A DNA stretch of 64,000 nucleotides from positions 2,108,001-2,172,000 of the forward strand of contig NC_090774.1 of the NCBI RefSeq assembly GCF_001761485.1. Direction: 5' to 3'. Position 1 is the first letter of the stretch. The number at the start of each line of letters is the position of its first letter. Of this stretch, positions 21,172 through 31,181 are shown one piece after another. The translations under genes and the position numbers were made by a program. Below the pieces are notes generated by a model. That model saw only the letters and a list, made by a program, of their open reading frames with translations, was not told where the DNA came from and ran no database searches. The stretch comes from Yarrowia lipolytica. Taxonomy: Eukaryota > Ascomycota > Dipodascomycetes > Dipodascales.

Positions 21172-21971
21172 TACTCGTATGTCCATACGGTATGTACTGC
21201 ACATACATACTTATAGTATTATCTACAAGTAGTCTGGTACTGTACATACTTGTACTGTACTTACCTACTTGTAGTCTGATGCTGCGCATGTACAAGTACA
21301 CTACTGTACAATTGCTGAAGTTATATTTTGACGGTTTGTTGTGGGAAATTGGGTCGTTCATATCGAGGCAGACGAGCATTCCATTTCGAGCCTTCTCATG
21401 AGGTGAAGCTGTTGGCGCCTTCAGTTGAGGGACTGTATAGTTGCATTAGGGTAGTCGACATGTCTTCGTTCTCATGTCTTGTCTGTAAAGCACGACCCGG
21501 ACAAAATCTTCCTGGAGGCAGGTAGAATGATACCGTATCGTACAGTCTCGTCTGAATCTGGATTGTGACTCTGAATCCGGACTATGACTCTGAACCCGGA
21601 CTACGATTCTGAATCCTCTTTCGTCGGGTGGAGATGATGGAGTGGAGATGGAGTAGAGTTGGTATATCTTCACTCAGTACATCGAGACTGATTGAAGGTC
21701 AATAGTCCACTGCTCGGTGACCTAGCTGTCATTATAGAACAAGTGCAGTAATCAGGGCTTTTGGATTGACATCAGTAGTCATTGGTGCAAGTACAGTACG
21801 ACAAATTATGTTTTTTATTCCTTCGTTATTGTGACTTCAAGTATATATATTATTATTATTTATTTATTTGTTTATACTGCTTTATATACCTTCCGATCTC
21901 CGTACAGTATCGATATCGCAGTATCGTAGTGTAGACTCCTTGGAGTTGAGGTTTCGTCACTAGGGACCCAG

Positions 21972-22030
21972 AGATGATAGACGATAGGATAGACGATAGG
22001 ATAGACGATATACTATAGACGATAGACGGT
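21972..22030. repeat. GATAGAC repeat
   Basis: Tandem and degenerate copies of ATAGACGATAGG on the plus strand. Confidence 0.8.
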
Positions 22031-22667
22031 AGACGGCAGAAGCTGCTCCCACTGGTATGAGTAATGGGCGGGAGGGGACTGGAAATCATCTGTTTAACAG
22101 TGCTGGTAAGTTACCGTGAACGAACTTGCAACTTTTACCATTTTCGATTCCGCGTCGGCTCCGCTGAGTACGTACCCGTACATGTATATCTAGTACAAGT
22201 ACATTAGTGAAATGAGTCTCGTGAGTCAACTCGGTGTTATTAATCAACTAGTCTAGTCTTGCGAACCCATGTCGGGTCTATGAATCTACAAGTTGTACTC
22301 AAGTCTTGCATCAATCTATAAAACAGTATATACATAAAATACCACTTGCACGATACAGGAGCAGTCGCCGTCCAATGGCCAAGTCGCCGTCCCGTTCCTA
22401 CCAGAATCATACTCTTGACCGTGGTCTTTTTCGACTCGCACTGGTTGTGTAACGGATCTCAACTGGTGTGAAGTACACTAACTTGTGTGAAGTACATACT
22501 GCTTGCGTGTTTGAAGAAGAGCAGCCTTGCCTGGAGAATGTCCTGGTATACAGTCCTGGCTTGGATCCACGTACGAGCATTGTACAACCTCTTAGCTACA
22601 AGTACTTGACTCAATGGAACAAGACATCAGACCCACCATCGATCTCACAACTGTACAGCCCACTGGC

Positions 22668-22730
22668 ACTTCCCACTGTCTTCCACTGACTTCCCACTGT
22701 CTTCCACTGACTTCCCACTGCCTTCCACTG
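22668..22730. repeat. 21-base minisatellite
   Basis: Three near-perfect copies of a 21-base unit (key sequence ACTTCCCACTGTCTTCCACT). Confidence 0.85.
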
Positions 22731-23187
22731 ACACTTCCACTTCATCTTCACTCTGTCTGCCAAAGAAGACGTCAGGAGACCTCATCGCCCTAAATATCCT
22801 CTTTATTCCTCAGGAGCAAGATATATATCATTCAGATCCTTTTAATGCCGCATTTGATAGTGCTAGAAGGTCGCTGGCTATCGGAGTAGCACGTGCAGGT
22901 ACAGCAATTATTTACCAAGTAAAAGTGGCTTTTCTCCAACTAATTACTTGATTAATTAACTAAAGGTGACGATAATAAGTGCAAGTATCAGTTACCGCGA
23001 CCATCTCCCACGTTAAGAGAACCACACCGAACCGTACAATAAAAAATATCAAAAAAATAGCCCTTTTTGCTACCCATTTACATCCTTAGATGGACCTCTG
23101 AAGGTCCTGCTGGACCGCAACGACTACTCGCACACACTTGCCCCACATTAATATATATTATCTAAACTCTGATTAATATCTTGAGTC

Positions 23188-24387
23188 ATGCGACTACTCA
23201 TCCGCCGAACCGGTCTAACACGGCCCCACGGCGTGCAAGCGCGCCGATCCACATGGATTCGGCTTCTCTCGACCGAGATATTGCATGCAGAACTGCTTCC
23301 CGACCGCCAGTCGCCCCACTACGTCCAGGAGTCGACCTCTCTGTCATCTCTGGTGTGGGACAAGCCTCTGGAAAACGTTCTGATCGTCAAAAAACCCTGG
23401 GACCACAATGTGCGCGAGTCGCTCATCCAGATGGCATCTCACATCCAGCGCCGGTACCCCCGAGTCAACATTCTGGTGGAGGAACATGTGGCCGACGAGG
23501 TCCAGAAGCAGATTGGAGCCGCAGGCGTGACCGCCATCCACACGGGGCCAGGAGAGGTGCTGAGAAACAAGACGGATCTGCTCGTGACTCTGGGAGGCGA
23601 CGGAACTATTCTACATGCCACCTCCATGTTTGCTTCCGGAGAAGTGCCGCCGGTGCTGTCCTTTTCGCTGGGGACTCTGGGTTTCCTGCTGCCGTTTGAT
23701 TTCAAGGACTTCAAAACTGCATTCGACATGGTGTACTCGTCGCAGGCCTCGGTGGTCAACCGCGCCCGCCTAGCATGTCAGAAAATGTCCATTCGCAAGG
23801 AAATCACCCACTTGCCCTCCCAATCGCACATTGAACACAACTCAACCCATGTCTACGGCAATCCCGACGACTACAATCTTAGCCCACTAACCTACGCCAT
23901 GAACGACATCAACATCCACCGTGGAGCTGAGCCGCATCTCACCAAGCTCGACATCCACGTTGACGGCGAGTTCATCACCCGAGCCATTGCTGACGGTGTC
24001 ACCATCGCCACACCCACGGGCTCCACGGCCTACTCGCTGTCGTCTGGCGGCTCCATTGTGCATCCCCGAGTCGCCTGCATTCTGCTGACCCCCATCTGTC
24101 CGCGATCGCTGTCATTCCGGCCTCTCATTTTCCCAGCCACCTCCAAAATATGCATCACCGCCTCGTCCGAATCTCGAGGTAGAGGCGCCGAGCTGTCTGT
24201 CGACGGAATCGCCAAGGGTCTGGTTCGACCCAGCGACAAGATTCTGGTCGAAAGCGAAACCGGCCACAACTCGGGCATCTGGTGCGTGGCCAAGACAGAC
24301 AGAGACTGGGTCAGTGGCCTCAACGGGTTACTGGGCTTCAATAGCAGTTTTGGCAAGGGCGGGGAGGCGTCAGGCGATGTTGCTTAG
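23188..24387 (+). CDS. POS5: mitochondrial NAD(H) kinase
   Basis: ATP-dependent NAD/NADH kinase, the source of NADP(H) in the mitochondrial matrix; 399 residues. The first 30 residues are Arg-rich without acids (presequence). Family motifs follow: TLGGDGTILHA (134-144), SLGTLGFLLPF (160-170), NDINIHRG (238-245), and ADGVTIATPTGSTAYSLSSG (268-287). The conserved SIVHP and LIFP segments are present further on. The length and presequence fit Pos5 better than the longer cytosolic Utr1/Yef1 kinases. A TATA-like element lies some 35 bases upstream of the ATG. Convergent with the arginyl-tRNA synthetase, with 169 bases between. Confidence 0.93.
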   Translation: MRLLIRRTGLTRPHGVQARRSTWIRLLSTEILHAELLPDRQSPHYVQESTSLSSLVWDKPLENVLIVKKPWDHNVRESLIQMASHIQRRYPRVNILVEEHVADEVQKQIGAAGVTAIHTGPGEVLRNKTDLLVTLGGDGTILHATSMFASGEVPPVLSFSLGTLGFLLPFDFKDFKTAFDMVYSSQASVVNRARLACQKMSIRKEITHLPSQSHIEHNSTHVYGNPDDYNLSPLTYAMNDINIHRGAEPHLTKLDIHVDGEFITRAIADGVTIATPTGSTAYSLSSGGSIVHPRVACILLTPICPRSLSFRPLIFPATSKICITASSESRGRGAELSVDGIAKGLVRPSDKILVESETGHNSGIWCVAKTDRDWVSGLNGLLGFNSSFGKGGEASGDVA

Positions 24388-24556
24388 CTTGAGTACCGCA
24401 ACCAACTAATTGGCCATGAACGGCCGTGTGTATATGTATATATATCTATTTTATTTAAACATAAAAAAGTACCTCTCTCTTCTTGTAGCGCACAATCTCC
24501 AATTGGTCATTATCAATTTTGTTGTTTTATACACAAATACATACAGAGTGACTTGG

Positions 24557-26500
24557 TTACATTCGATCGACGGGAGTAAGACCAAGAAGGACCATACCGT
24601 TGTAGAGAACCTGTCGAGCGGACGAGTAGAGAGACAGACGGGCCTTGGCCAGAGCCTCCTCCTGGCCAGCGACCCAGAGAACGTCGTAGCAGGACGAGAC
24701 CTGGTGGGTGAGCTTGAACAGGTAGGTGACAATGGTGGCGGGCTCCTGGGTCTTGCCGGCGTTGAGAACAACGTCGGGGAACTGGGTGAGGGTTCGGATG
24801 AGCTCGTCAGCGATGGGCTCAGTGAGCAGCGAGAAGTCGGCAGAAGCCAGGTTCTCGTCAATGGTCATGCCGGACTTTCGCTCCACAGATCGCAGTCGAG
24901 AGTGGGCGTACTGCAGGTAAGGGCCGGTGTCGCCCTCGAACGAGAGCATTCGGTCCCAGTCAAACTTGTAGTTGTTGACTCGCTTGGCGGACATGTCCTG
25001 GATCATGACAGACGAGATGCCCACCAGATCGGCAATCTCCTCGGGGTTCTCCACTTGGTTGTACTTGACCTCGTTCTTCTTCATGACGTTATGCATCGAC
25101 TCCTTGACCTCCTCGAGAATGTTGGACAGGAAGACCACGGTGCCCTTTCGGGTGGACATGCCCTGGACCAGACCAAAGTTGACGTGCTGTAGTCGGTCCA
25201 CCCAGTCAAAGCCGCACTCCTTGAGAATTCGGAAAAACTGCTGGCAGTGCAGATCCTGCTGCGACGCAATCACGTAGATCATCTTGTCAAACTTGTATTT
25301 TTCCATTCGGGCAATGGCTCCTCCAACGTCTCGAGTAATGTACAGAGAGGTGCCGTCCTTCTTCTCGACAATGACCTTGCCCAGCTTCTTGTTGAACTTG
25401 GTAAGATCGATGAGCTTGGCGCCTCGGTCCTCATGGACCAGGCCCTTCTCCACAAACAGGTCCTTGGCCATCTTCATGAACTCCTCGGGCACCTGGGACT
25501 CGCCAGAGTACGAGTCGTAGTGGATGTTGAGACGAGCATAGGTGTCCTTGTATCGCTCAATGGACAGGTCCCGGAACCGCGACCACAGAGCTAGCGCCTC
25601 CTTGTCGCCGTCCTCCATCTTTCGGAAGTACTCTCGGGCCTTGTCGTCGGTGGCCGAGGACTCTTCTCCGGTGGCCTCCTTGGAAGCCTCCTTCTCGGCC
25701 TCCATGTCCTTGTTGATTCGCACGTAGACCTCAAACAGGTGCTGGATGGGGTCGGTCACGAGCTGCTCCTCGGAGCCGTATCGCTCAAAGCCCACAGCCA
25801 GCACACCAAACTGCTTGCCCCAGTCTCCGAGGTAGTTGAGTCGGATGACCTCCCATCCGAGCTTCTCGTGCAGGTTGGAGAGGAAGCCGCCGATGATTGT
25901 GGATCGCAGATGGCCGGCGTGGAAGGGCTTGGCGATGTTGGGCGACGAGAACTCAATCACCACCTTCTTGCCCTTGCCCACGTCGGACGAGCCGTATTCG
26001 AGCTTTCGCTCCAGAATGTCCTTGATGACAATGTTGTACAGCAGCTTGGGCGAGAAGAAGAACTGCATGAAGGGGCCCATGGCCTTGACCTCCTTGAGGT
26101 ACTCGCCCTTGGGAAACTTGGAGGCCCACTCCACAGCCAGTTCCTGAGGGTTGACGCCCTTCATTCGGAGCCGGGGCAAGGGGATCACCAGATCGCCCTT
26201 GTCGGAGGTGGAAGTCCACTCAAGAGCGGGGTAGATGAGCTCGGGATCCACCTTGGACAGAGCGGCGAGCTCCTTGGTGATGTAGGATCGGAACACATCC
26301 ATGGTGTTGAGAGCGGGGCTGGACCCGGGGAAGGGCTCGAACTTGTCAATTCCGAGCTTTTCCAGCTGGCTGGAGAGAGTGGCAACGTCGGGGGCGGCAG
26401 CGGTGCTCATTTTCGCAGTGTAGTAGGGTGCGGCCGTCTTGGAGGGAGTTGTGAAAGCTCTTCTTGAGGCGGTGGTGAACAAGCGTCTCAGAGCCAGCAT
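24557..26500 (-). CDS. arginyl-tRNA synthetase, probable cytosolic and mitochondrial forms
   Basis: Class I synthetase charging tRNA-Arg; 647 residues from the first ATG. An N-terminal Add1-type domain is followed by FSSPNIAKPFHAGHLRSTI (HIGH region, HAGH), and the C-terminal DALR anticodon-binding domain ends in GLTPVDRM, as in fungal cytosolic enzymes. Residues 1-30 (MLALRRLFTTASRR...) are Arg/Ser/Thr-rich and acid-free, a mitochondrial presequence. A second in-frame ATG (26408-26410, residue 31) begins the usual cytosolic sequence. The first ATG has T at -3 (weak), the second A at -3 (strong), so leaky scanning could give both products from one gene. Confidence 0.95.
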   Translation of the reverse strand: MLALRRLFTTASRRAFTTPSKTAAPYYTAKMSTAAAPDVATLSSQLEKLGIDKFEPFPGSSPALNTMDVFRSYITKELAALSKVDPELIYPALEWTSTSDKGDLVIPLPRLRMKGVNPQELAVEWASKFPKGEYLKEVKAMGPFMQFFFSPKLLYNIVIKDILERKLEYGSSDVGKGKKVVIEFSSPNIAKPFHAGHLRSTIIGGFLSNLHEKLGWEVIRLNYLGDWGKQFGVLAVGFERYGSEEQLVTDPIQHLFEVYVRINKDMEAEKEASKEATGEESSATDDKAREYFRKMEDGDKEALALWSRFRDLSIERYKDTYARLNIHYDSYSGESQVPEEFMKMAKDLFVEKGLVHEDRGAKLIDLTKFNKKLGKVIVEKKDGTSLYITRDVGGAIARMEKYKFDKMIYVIASQQDLHCQQFFRILKECGFDWVDRLQHVNFGLVQGMSTRKGTVVFLSNILEEVKESMHNVMKKNEVKYNQVENPEEIADLVGISSVMIQDMSAKRVNNYKFDWDRMLSFEGDTGPYLQYAHSRLRSVERKSGMTIDENLASADFSLLTEPIADELIRTLTQFPDVVLNAGKTQEPATIVTYLFKLTHQVSSCYDVLWVAGQEEALAKARLSLYSSARQVLYNGMVLLGLTPVDRM

Positions 26501-27238
26501 GCAGCTTTTAAATTTTCAGTCCGAGCTGTGATGTCCCAAAATTTAAAGTGCAAAGGTTCAAATTTTTTTTATCTGAACTTTGTCACTTGGTCACGGTGAC
26601 GGCGTGGGATGGCTACCTGGAGCGATATGGCGAAAGAGGTTGTAACGGTGGGTGTATCCGATTGACCAATCAAAATCGAGCATTTCGATCGACTTGATTC
26701 GGCTGGAATTGCCATGCTGCGGTGGGGTATAACAACACTCTCCCAAAATGGCAGTCAGAGCTCCAAACCAAGTAGGGATGATACTCCAGAGATGATGAGT
26801 CATTCAGAGAGAAGCAGAGAAAAGAACACTATCGTCGTTCTGGATTCCAGCAGTCACATGACTCGCTGTAGAATGACTATTCTTTGCAAACACAGATTGA
26901 TTGCTATTGCTATTTACCCTCCTGGTATGACTCACGTGACTGTCGCCGCAGTATGTAGCTGTCAATCTGCTGTGCGGCGGCTTAGTCCAGGTCGAGAGCG
27001 CGGTGCAACATGGTCTGTGATAACCAATTGCTGCTGTCCAACCTGACCGCCCCACGTGTCCTTAGTCATCTCCTAACCATGCCTAGTCATCTCCTAACCA
27101 TGCCTAGCCATCTCCTAACCATGCCTAACCATCTCCTAACCATGCCTAGTCATCTCCTAACCATGACTAATCATCTTAGTCACCCATACTTCTGCTATCT
27201 TAGTCAAAGCATCTGAGCTCCCCTGAATCCCACCTCCG
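26501..27238. other. spacer with 21-base minisatellite
   Basis: Upstream region of the arginyl-tRNA synthetase and downstream region of the small gene at 27.3 kb. No other gene is seen. Confidence 0.55.
27061..27180. repeat. 21-base minisatellite with open frame
   Basis: Nearly six copies of a 21-base unit (CCTAGTCATCTCCTAACCAT plus G). As 21 is a multiple of three, one plus-strand frame stays open and would read as a seven-residue repeat around MPSHLLT. No promoter or conserved context suggests that it is translated. Confidence 0.85.
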
Positions 27239-27457
27239 TCAAACGAAATCTCGATACCAGTCCACAACCAGCTGAATATCTCTGACGTGCGCCCGGACTC
27301 TTTCGAGAAACCGCTCTTCCTCAAAATACCGATCATGGGTGTCGCCGAAAAAGTCGGTCGTCTCCACCTCCTGTTTCAGGCGCTCCAAGGTCCTCACAAG
27401 CTCGTAGTATTGCTTCACGATGTCGGAAGCGGCGGGAACGGGCTCGTTTTGTGTCAT
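27239..27457 (-). CDS. small helical protein of unknown function, 72 residues
   Basis: I do not recognise it. The product is short, highly charged and apparently all-helical (KQYYELVRTLERLKQEVET, then FLERVRAHVRDIQLVVDWY), the sort of size and pattern seen in small subunits of larger assemblies. It has no signal peptide or membrane span. Support for a real gene: an ATG start, a TATATATA element about 53 bases upstream, and an aperiodic sequence quite unlike the surrounding repeats. It could be a subunit of a kinetochore, Mediator or trafficking complex, but nothing in it decides this. Confidence 0.6.
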   Translation of the reverse strand: MTQNEPVPAASDIVKQYYELVRTLERLKQEVETTDFFGDTHDRYFEEERFLERVRAHVRDIQLVVDWYRDFV

Positions 27458-27509
27458 AGTGTGCGTGCGATAGCGCAGGATCCAGATTCAAACCGTCCCA
27501 TTCCGCCCC

Positions 27510-27519
27510 TATATATATT
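27510..27519 (-). promoter_or_regulatory. TATA element of the 72-residue gene
   Basis: TATATATAG on the minus strand about 53 bases before the start codon at 27457. Confidence 0.55.
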
Positions 27520-27552
27520 CCGTTGTTGTATTATTTCTCTCTTTAAAAATAC

Positions 27553-27612
27553 TGCCCCAACTTTACTTGGACATTACTTGGACATTACTTGGACATTACT
27601 TGGACACTACTT
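27553..27612. repeat. 12-base minisatellite
   Basis: Four to five copies of ACTTGGACATT(A/C) just downstream of the Rcr-like gene. Confidence 0.85.
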
Positions 27613-27715
27613 GGAAGCCAGATCTACAGATGAGATCCGAACGTCTACAGTACAACTACAATACGAGCCTTCAAACGCCAAATGATCGTCAGATTGATTG
27701 AATATATTAATAAAA

Positions 27716-28468
27716 CTAGTCGCCTCCACCGCCTCCTCCACCATCTCCACCGCCCCCTCCACCATCTCCACCACCGCCGCCATGGCCTCCTCCACCATCT
27801 CCATGTCCCCCATGTCCTCCTCCGTATCCTCCACCGCCATGGCATCCTCCATACGCATCTCCGGAGCCCCCGGCGGCGCCGCTGGTGGAATCCCGATTGC
27901 TCTCCGTCTTGTCTCTCTTCTTGAACCTGCCCCAGAATCCCTGTGGCTGTGGACGTGAAATGGAGGAGATGTGTGCGCTCTGTGAGCCGGAACCGGCGTT
28001 GACCGGATTGTACACGTTTCTGTGACTACCGTTACCTGTGCCCCCCACAGGATCATAGCCGTAGCTGGTGGCCCCATCGTAGGCCTTGGGCGGAGGGCTC
28101 ACAGCCACATAGTAGGCTGGAGGCACGTCGTTGGACTCGTCTCTGATGGTCTGCGAGGTCATGGGAATGTGGGTCACTGGATCATTGGTCACGTTGACGC
28201 CTCCTTCGCCATTACTGCTGTACACGCGATGGTTGTAGATGACTGTGGTCTGGTTGTATCCGCTTATGGTCTCCGGGTAGCTGTAGGTGAAGTTTGGGGG
28301 GCGGGGGTCATTGGGGTAGCCCTGTTCCAGCTGTTGCCGCTGGAGCTCTGTGAACCGTTTCTTCTTTTGTCCTTTGCAAAACACCAAAAGGTAGAGCGCC
28401 CCTATGACCACTCCCCCGACCACCATTGGAATGATCCACCATCTTATCCGCGAGTTGGTGTCGGCCAT
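27716..28468 (-). CDS. single-pass membrane protein with PPAY motif (Rcr1/Rcr2-like)
   Basis: A 250-residue protein with a short N-terminus, one membrane span (about 9-31, RWWIIPMVVGG onward) and then a basic stop-transfer stretch (KGQKKKR). A long cytosolic tail follows. The tail has a PY motif PPAY (116-119), the classic docking site for the WW domains of Rsp5, and ends in about 50 residues of Gly with His and Asp. The layout resembles fungal Rcr1/Rcr2 proteins, Rsp5 partners that steer membrane-protein traffic and affect Congo-red resistance. The resemblance is in architecture more than in alignable sequence. The glycine tail is coded by a GGT/GGA-type repeat, which tends to vary in length. 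Confidence 0.75.
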   Translation of the reverse strand: MADTNSRIRWWIIPMVVGGVVIGALYLLVFCKGQKKKRFTELQRQQLEQGYPNDPRPPNFTYSYPETISGYNQTTVIYNHRVYSSNGEGGVNVTNDPVTHIPMTSQTIRDESNDVPPAYYVAVSPPPKAYDGATSYGYDPVGGTGNGSHRNVYNPVNAGSGSQSAHISSISRPQPQGFWGRFKKRDKTESNRDSTSGAAGGSGDAYGGCHGGGGYGGGHGGHGDGGGGHGGGGGDGGGGGGDGGGGGGGD

Positions 28469-29123
28469 GAGAGTCGTTGGTGGAGGTGGTTTGAAGAGAT
28501 GAGTGGTTGATTGTCAATAGGTGAGCGATTTGAAGAGGTGAGTGGTTGATTGTCAATGGGCGAATGGTTTGGTACTGGTTGATTGTCAATGACTGAGTAG
28601 GTGGCTCTTGGTCAATGCTGTTCTCAAGCTCTGCTGACGATCTGGGTCCGATAAATACAAATATTCTCTCGGGTCACGCTCACTGGCTCCATTCTATTGG
28701 TGATAGTGGAGGCACACCAAGCCGCGGCATGGGCGAATGCGGCTCATTTGGCTCAGTTGGCTCATTTGGCGCTTTTTTTCTGGTGAAAATGCAGGAGTGA
28801 ACAATGGGCTAACAAAGAGCTGTCCAAGTGGCTAACAAGGAGAAGTCGACAAAGGTACTATGACATCATTTCCCACAACATGGGTGATGAGCGGCTACGG
28901 AGCGGAGCCATTACCGTAGCTAGCCCATGTTGCAACGACCCAGTGTTTTCTAGCCCGTTTTTGATTGGCGATTGTGAGTCACTTGACGGCCTCTATTGCG
29001 TCACTTGACGGCCTCCACTTGGTGTGGAGATAAGCAGCAGTTTACAGTTGTGTTAACATGCATTTAGACTCGATCATCTCTCAGCCGTACGAAGACGCAC
29101 GTGTCGGGAGGGGGAGGAATGAG

Positions 29124-29239
29124 CCACGTGATCTCCAAGGTCCACGTGATTTCCAGAGTCCATGTGATTTCCAGAGTCCACGTGATTTCCAAGGTCCACG
29201 ATTTCCAAGGTCCAAGATCACCAAGGTCCACGATCTCCA
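29124..29239. repeat. 18-base tandem array carrying CACGTG
   Basis: Four full units of the type CCACGTGATTTCCAGAGT followed by three shortened 16-base units lacking the GTG. Three units contain a perfect CACGTG and one has CATGTG. Confidence 0.85.
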
Positions 29240-29735
29240 GGAGGATTGACGTCATCCTGCATTCTCCAGCTTCTGCTTCTGCTTATATCAAGCACCTATT
29301 CCGGTCGGTCCACAAGAGTGTTCATCTGCTGCAGAATGGTGTTGATTTGGACTTGACTTGGAGGAGATATTGACACCCACGCTGCCAACGTGAATGTGCT
29401 CAGCTTTTTGGCGCCCCAGGACCAGAATCTCAAACAAGCACAGGCCCTGTCGGGGCTAAACCTTTTGATCTTCATCTCACCATCTCCACACGGACCTCCT
29501 CAGTCATCACACATGAGCCCCAGTATGTGTTATATAATGAGCCGGTCTTCTTAGATGGCAGAGATGAATCTTTTGTCAGTGACTGAGTTGAGGACTCCTA
29601 CGACATACCGCCATTCTGCCGCATTCTGCCGTACTCCGCCGCCGAATGGCCTCAGCCTCAACGAGATAGACATGTTGCTGAGCAGTCTGAAACCTCAGTC
29701 GCCAGAATGGCCCATAATCTCTCCCGTTTATCGAC

Positions 29736-29800
29736 TTCATATCAGTCAATCTATGCTATTCTGATATGAAGTGAGAATGGCATAGATTTACTGATATGAA
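29736..29800. repeat. long inverted repeat (hairpin)
   Basis: Arms 29736-29756 and 29780-29800 are 21 bases each and complementary at 20 positions. The 23-base loop contains a further copy of the arm core (CTGATATGAAG), so alternative foldings exist. Confidence 0.8.
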
Positions 29801-30074
29801 AGTATACAATAAGAGAGCTACCATAGAGTAGCGGAAAAGCCGCCGAAACTGGCCACATTGGACGCCGAACTAGCCGAATTAGCCACCTAATCACGACTCT
29901 ATCGATCTACCCCTTCACAAATACTGTCTACTCCTCAGCTCTACACTGGCAGGGACTGCCACTTCAACAGTTCCTGCCACTCCAACAGCTACTGTTACTC
30001 GCACTGAAACATGATAGATTAGAAATGAGAGTTGATGAATTACCGGTCAATCGCCTGGTGACAGAGGGCTCCAT

Positions 30075-30329
30075 CTAGCAGCACTTCTTCTTGGGTCGCT
30101 TCCGGCAGCACTTTTTCTTCTTGAAGCACTTTTTCAGATGACAAAAGAAAAACTCGGGGTTCTCCTTCACCTCCAACGCCTCCTCGGGGTACTGGACGGA
30201 GATGTCATACACGTTTTTATCGACAGCAGGCATATCCTGGTGGACAGGTAGGTCAATGTGTTCATTTGCGGCCTCGTTGGCAGCAACAATGGAGACCAGG
30301 AAGAGAATTGAAAGATGTTTGAAGTTCAT
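30075..30329 (-). CDS. small secreted precursor with cationic cysteine-rich tail
   Basis: An 84-residue protein with three zones. Residues 1-17 are a signal peptide (MNFKHLSILFLVSIVAA). Residues 18-61 are acidic (many Glu/Asp). Residues 63-84 hold six cysteines (63, 68, 74, 75, 83, 84) among 12 Lys/Arg in 22 residues. Signal, acidic pro-segment and cationic Cys-rich end is the layout of many antimicrobial-peptide precursors; no such activity is shown here. An internal RKR could be cut by a Kex2-type protease. A TATA element lies 60-67 bases upstream. The leader resembles that of the secreted repeat protein at 36.3 kb. Alternatively it could be a cell-wall or metal-binding protein. Confidence 0.75.
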   Translation of the reverse strand: MNFKHLSILFLVSIVAANEAANEHIDLPVHQDMPAVDKNVYDISVQYPEEALEVKENPEFFFCHLKKCFKKKKCCRKRPKKKCC

Positions 30330-31181
30330 TAGGACGATGATGGGCTGGTTGAAATGTACCGACTTGTGATATCCAGGACTCCAGCCCTCTTATATGTGGT
30401 TTCCCACGACCCGGACCGTCCTCGGCTCGTCTTCCATGCCGCCTTAGCCATTTCCCTCAACAGCAAGACCCACTGTTGGACCTTTTTGCAACTTCCTCTT
30501 GTCTCTCCACTTTCTTGCCCGTCTTCATTTCGCCATCAACATTCAATCTAGTCCCTGCTCCAACGGTGCAACTGCTGAGTTGGGAAAGAAGCCGACATGA
30601 CAAAACTCATCTTATGCCATATTCAAAGCGCTTGGCCGTTGAAACACCCGACCGAGCCCACTTTGGTACTCTACTACTTGCCCCGATCCTGTGGCAGTGA
30701 CAGTGCATGTACGATACTCAAGAGTGGTGGTCGTGTTGTTCACTTGAGTCGTCTGAATCGCACCGCTGAATTGAGTCAACCGCCTCCTTCGGAGATTCGG
30801 GGCAAGCCACTCTCCAGTCCTCCAAATGAGCTTTTGTACACAGACAAAGACAACGCCGCCATGTTGCTGGGTATCAGTGGCCTCTGACGTCATGAAGAGA
30901 GCAACTTGAATACAAACGAGTCATACCACTGCTGTACTCATCATGGTCTCTCTCATAGACTGGATCGCTAAATCTCGTCCACCACCGATCCACCTCATTA
31001 GGAAACTCCTCTATCCAACTCCAAGTGCCATTCCATTTGCCATATCCGGCTCGTATTCCTCACATCTTACTTATTGGGTTCTTTACAACTACATTTGAAC
31101 CATCTCATAGCTCTCATAACACGTCTAGTTGATTAAATATCGATAGCTCAAACCAGAGAAATCTCTCGCTGCGCTCCTGGC
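30330..31181. other. spacer, nothing firm
   Basis: Promoter of the small secreted gene on the left and the 3' side of GLR1 on the right. A 93-codon minus-strand frame with an ATG (30612-30893) shows no recognisable features and I do not call it a gene. Confidence 0.5.
30389..30396 (-). promoter_or_regulatory. TATA box of the small secreted gene
   Basis: CATATAAG on the minus strand, 60-67 bases upstream of the start codon at 30329. Confidence 0.55.

Larger units (their letters stand above)
20495..23187. other. 2.7-kb spacer with minisatellites
   Basis: No convincing gene. An ATG frame of 110 codons at 20718-21050 ends in a simple AAGG-rich tract and resembles nothing. The stretch holds three tandem arrays and, at its right end, the POS5 promoter with a TATATATT at about 23152. 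Confidence 0.5.
28469..30074. other. spacer with E-box array and hairpin
   Basis: No convincing gene. It includes the promoter of the Rcr-like gene, dispersed GGTTGATTGTCAAT repeats at 28500-28600, an 18-base tandem array with CACGTG sites and a long hairpin, the last two listed separately. Confidence 0.55.

Noticed and set aside
27061-27180. Regular repeats that could suggest a CRISPR array
   Set aside because: Head-to-tail minisatellite without unique spacers, in a eukaryotic nuclear genome.
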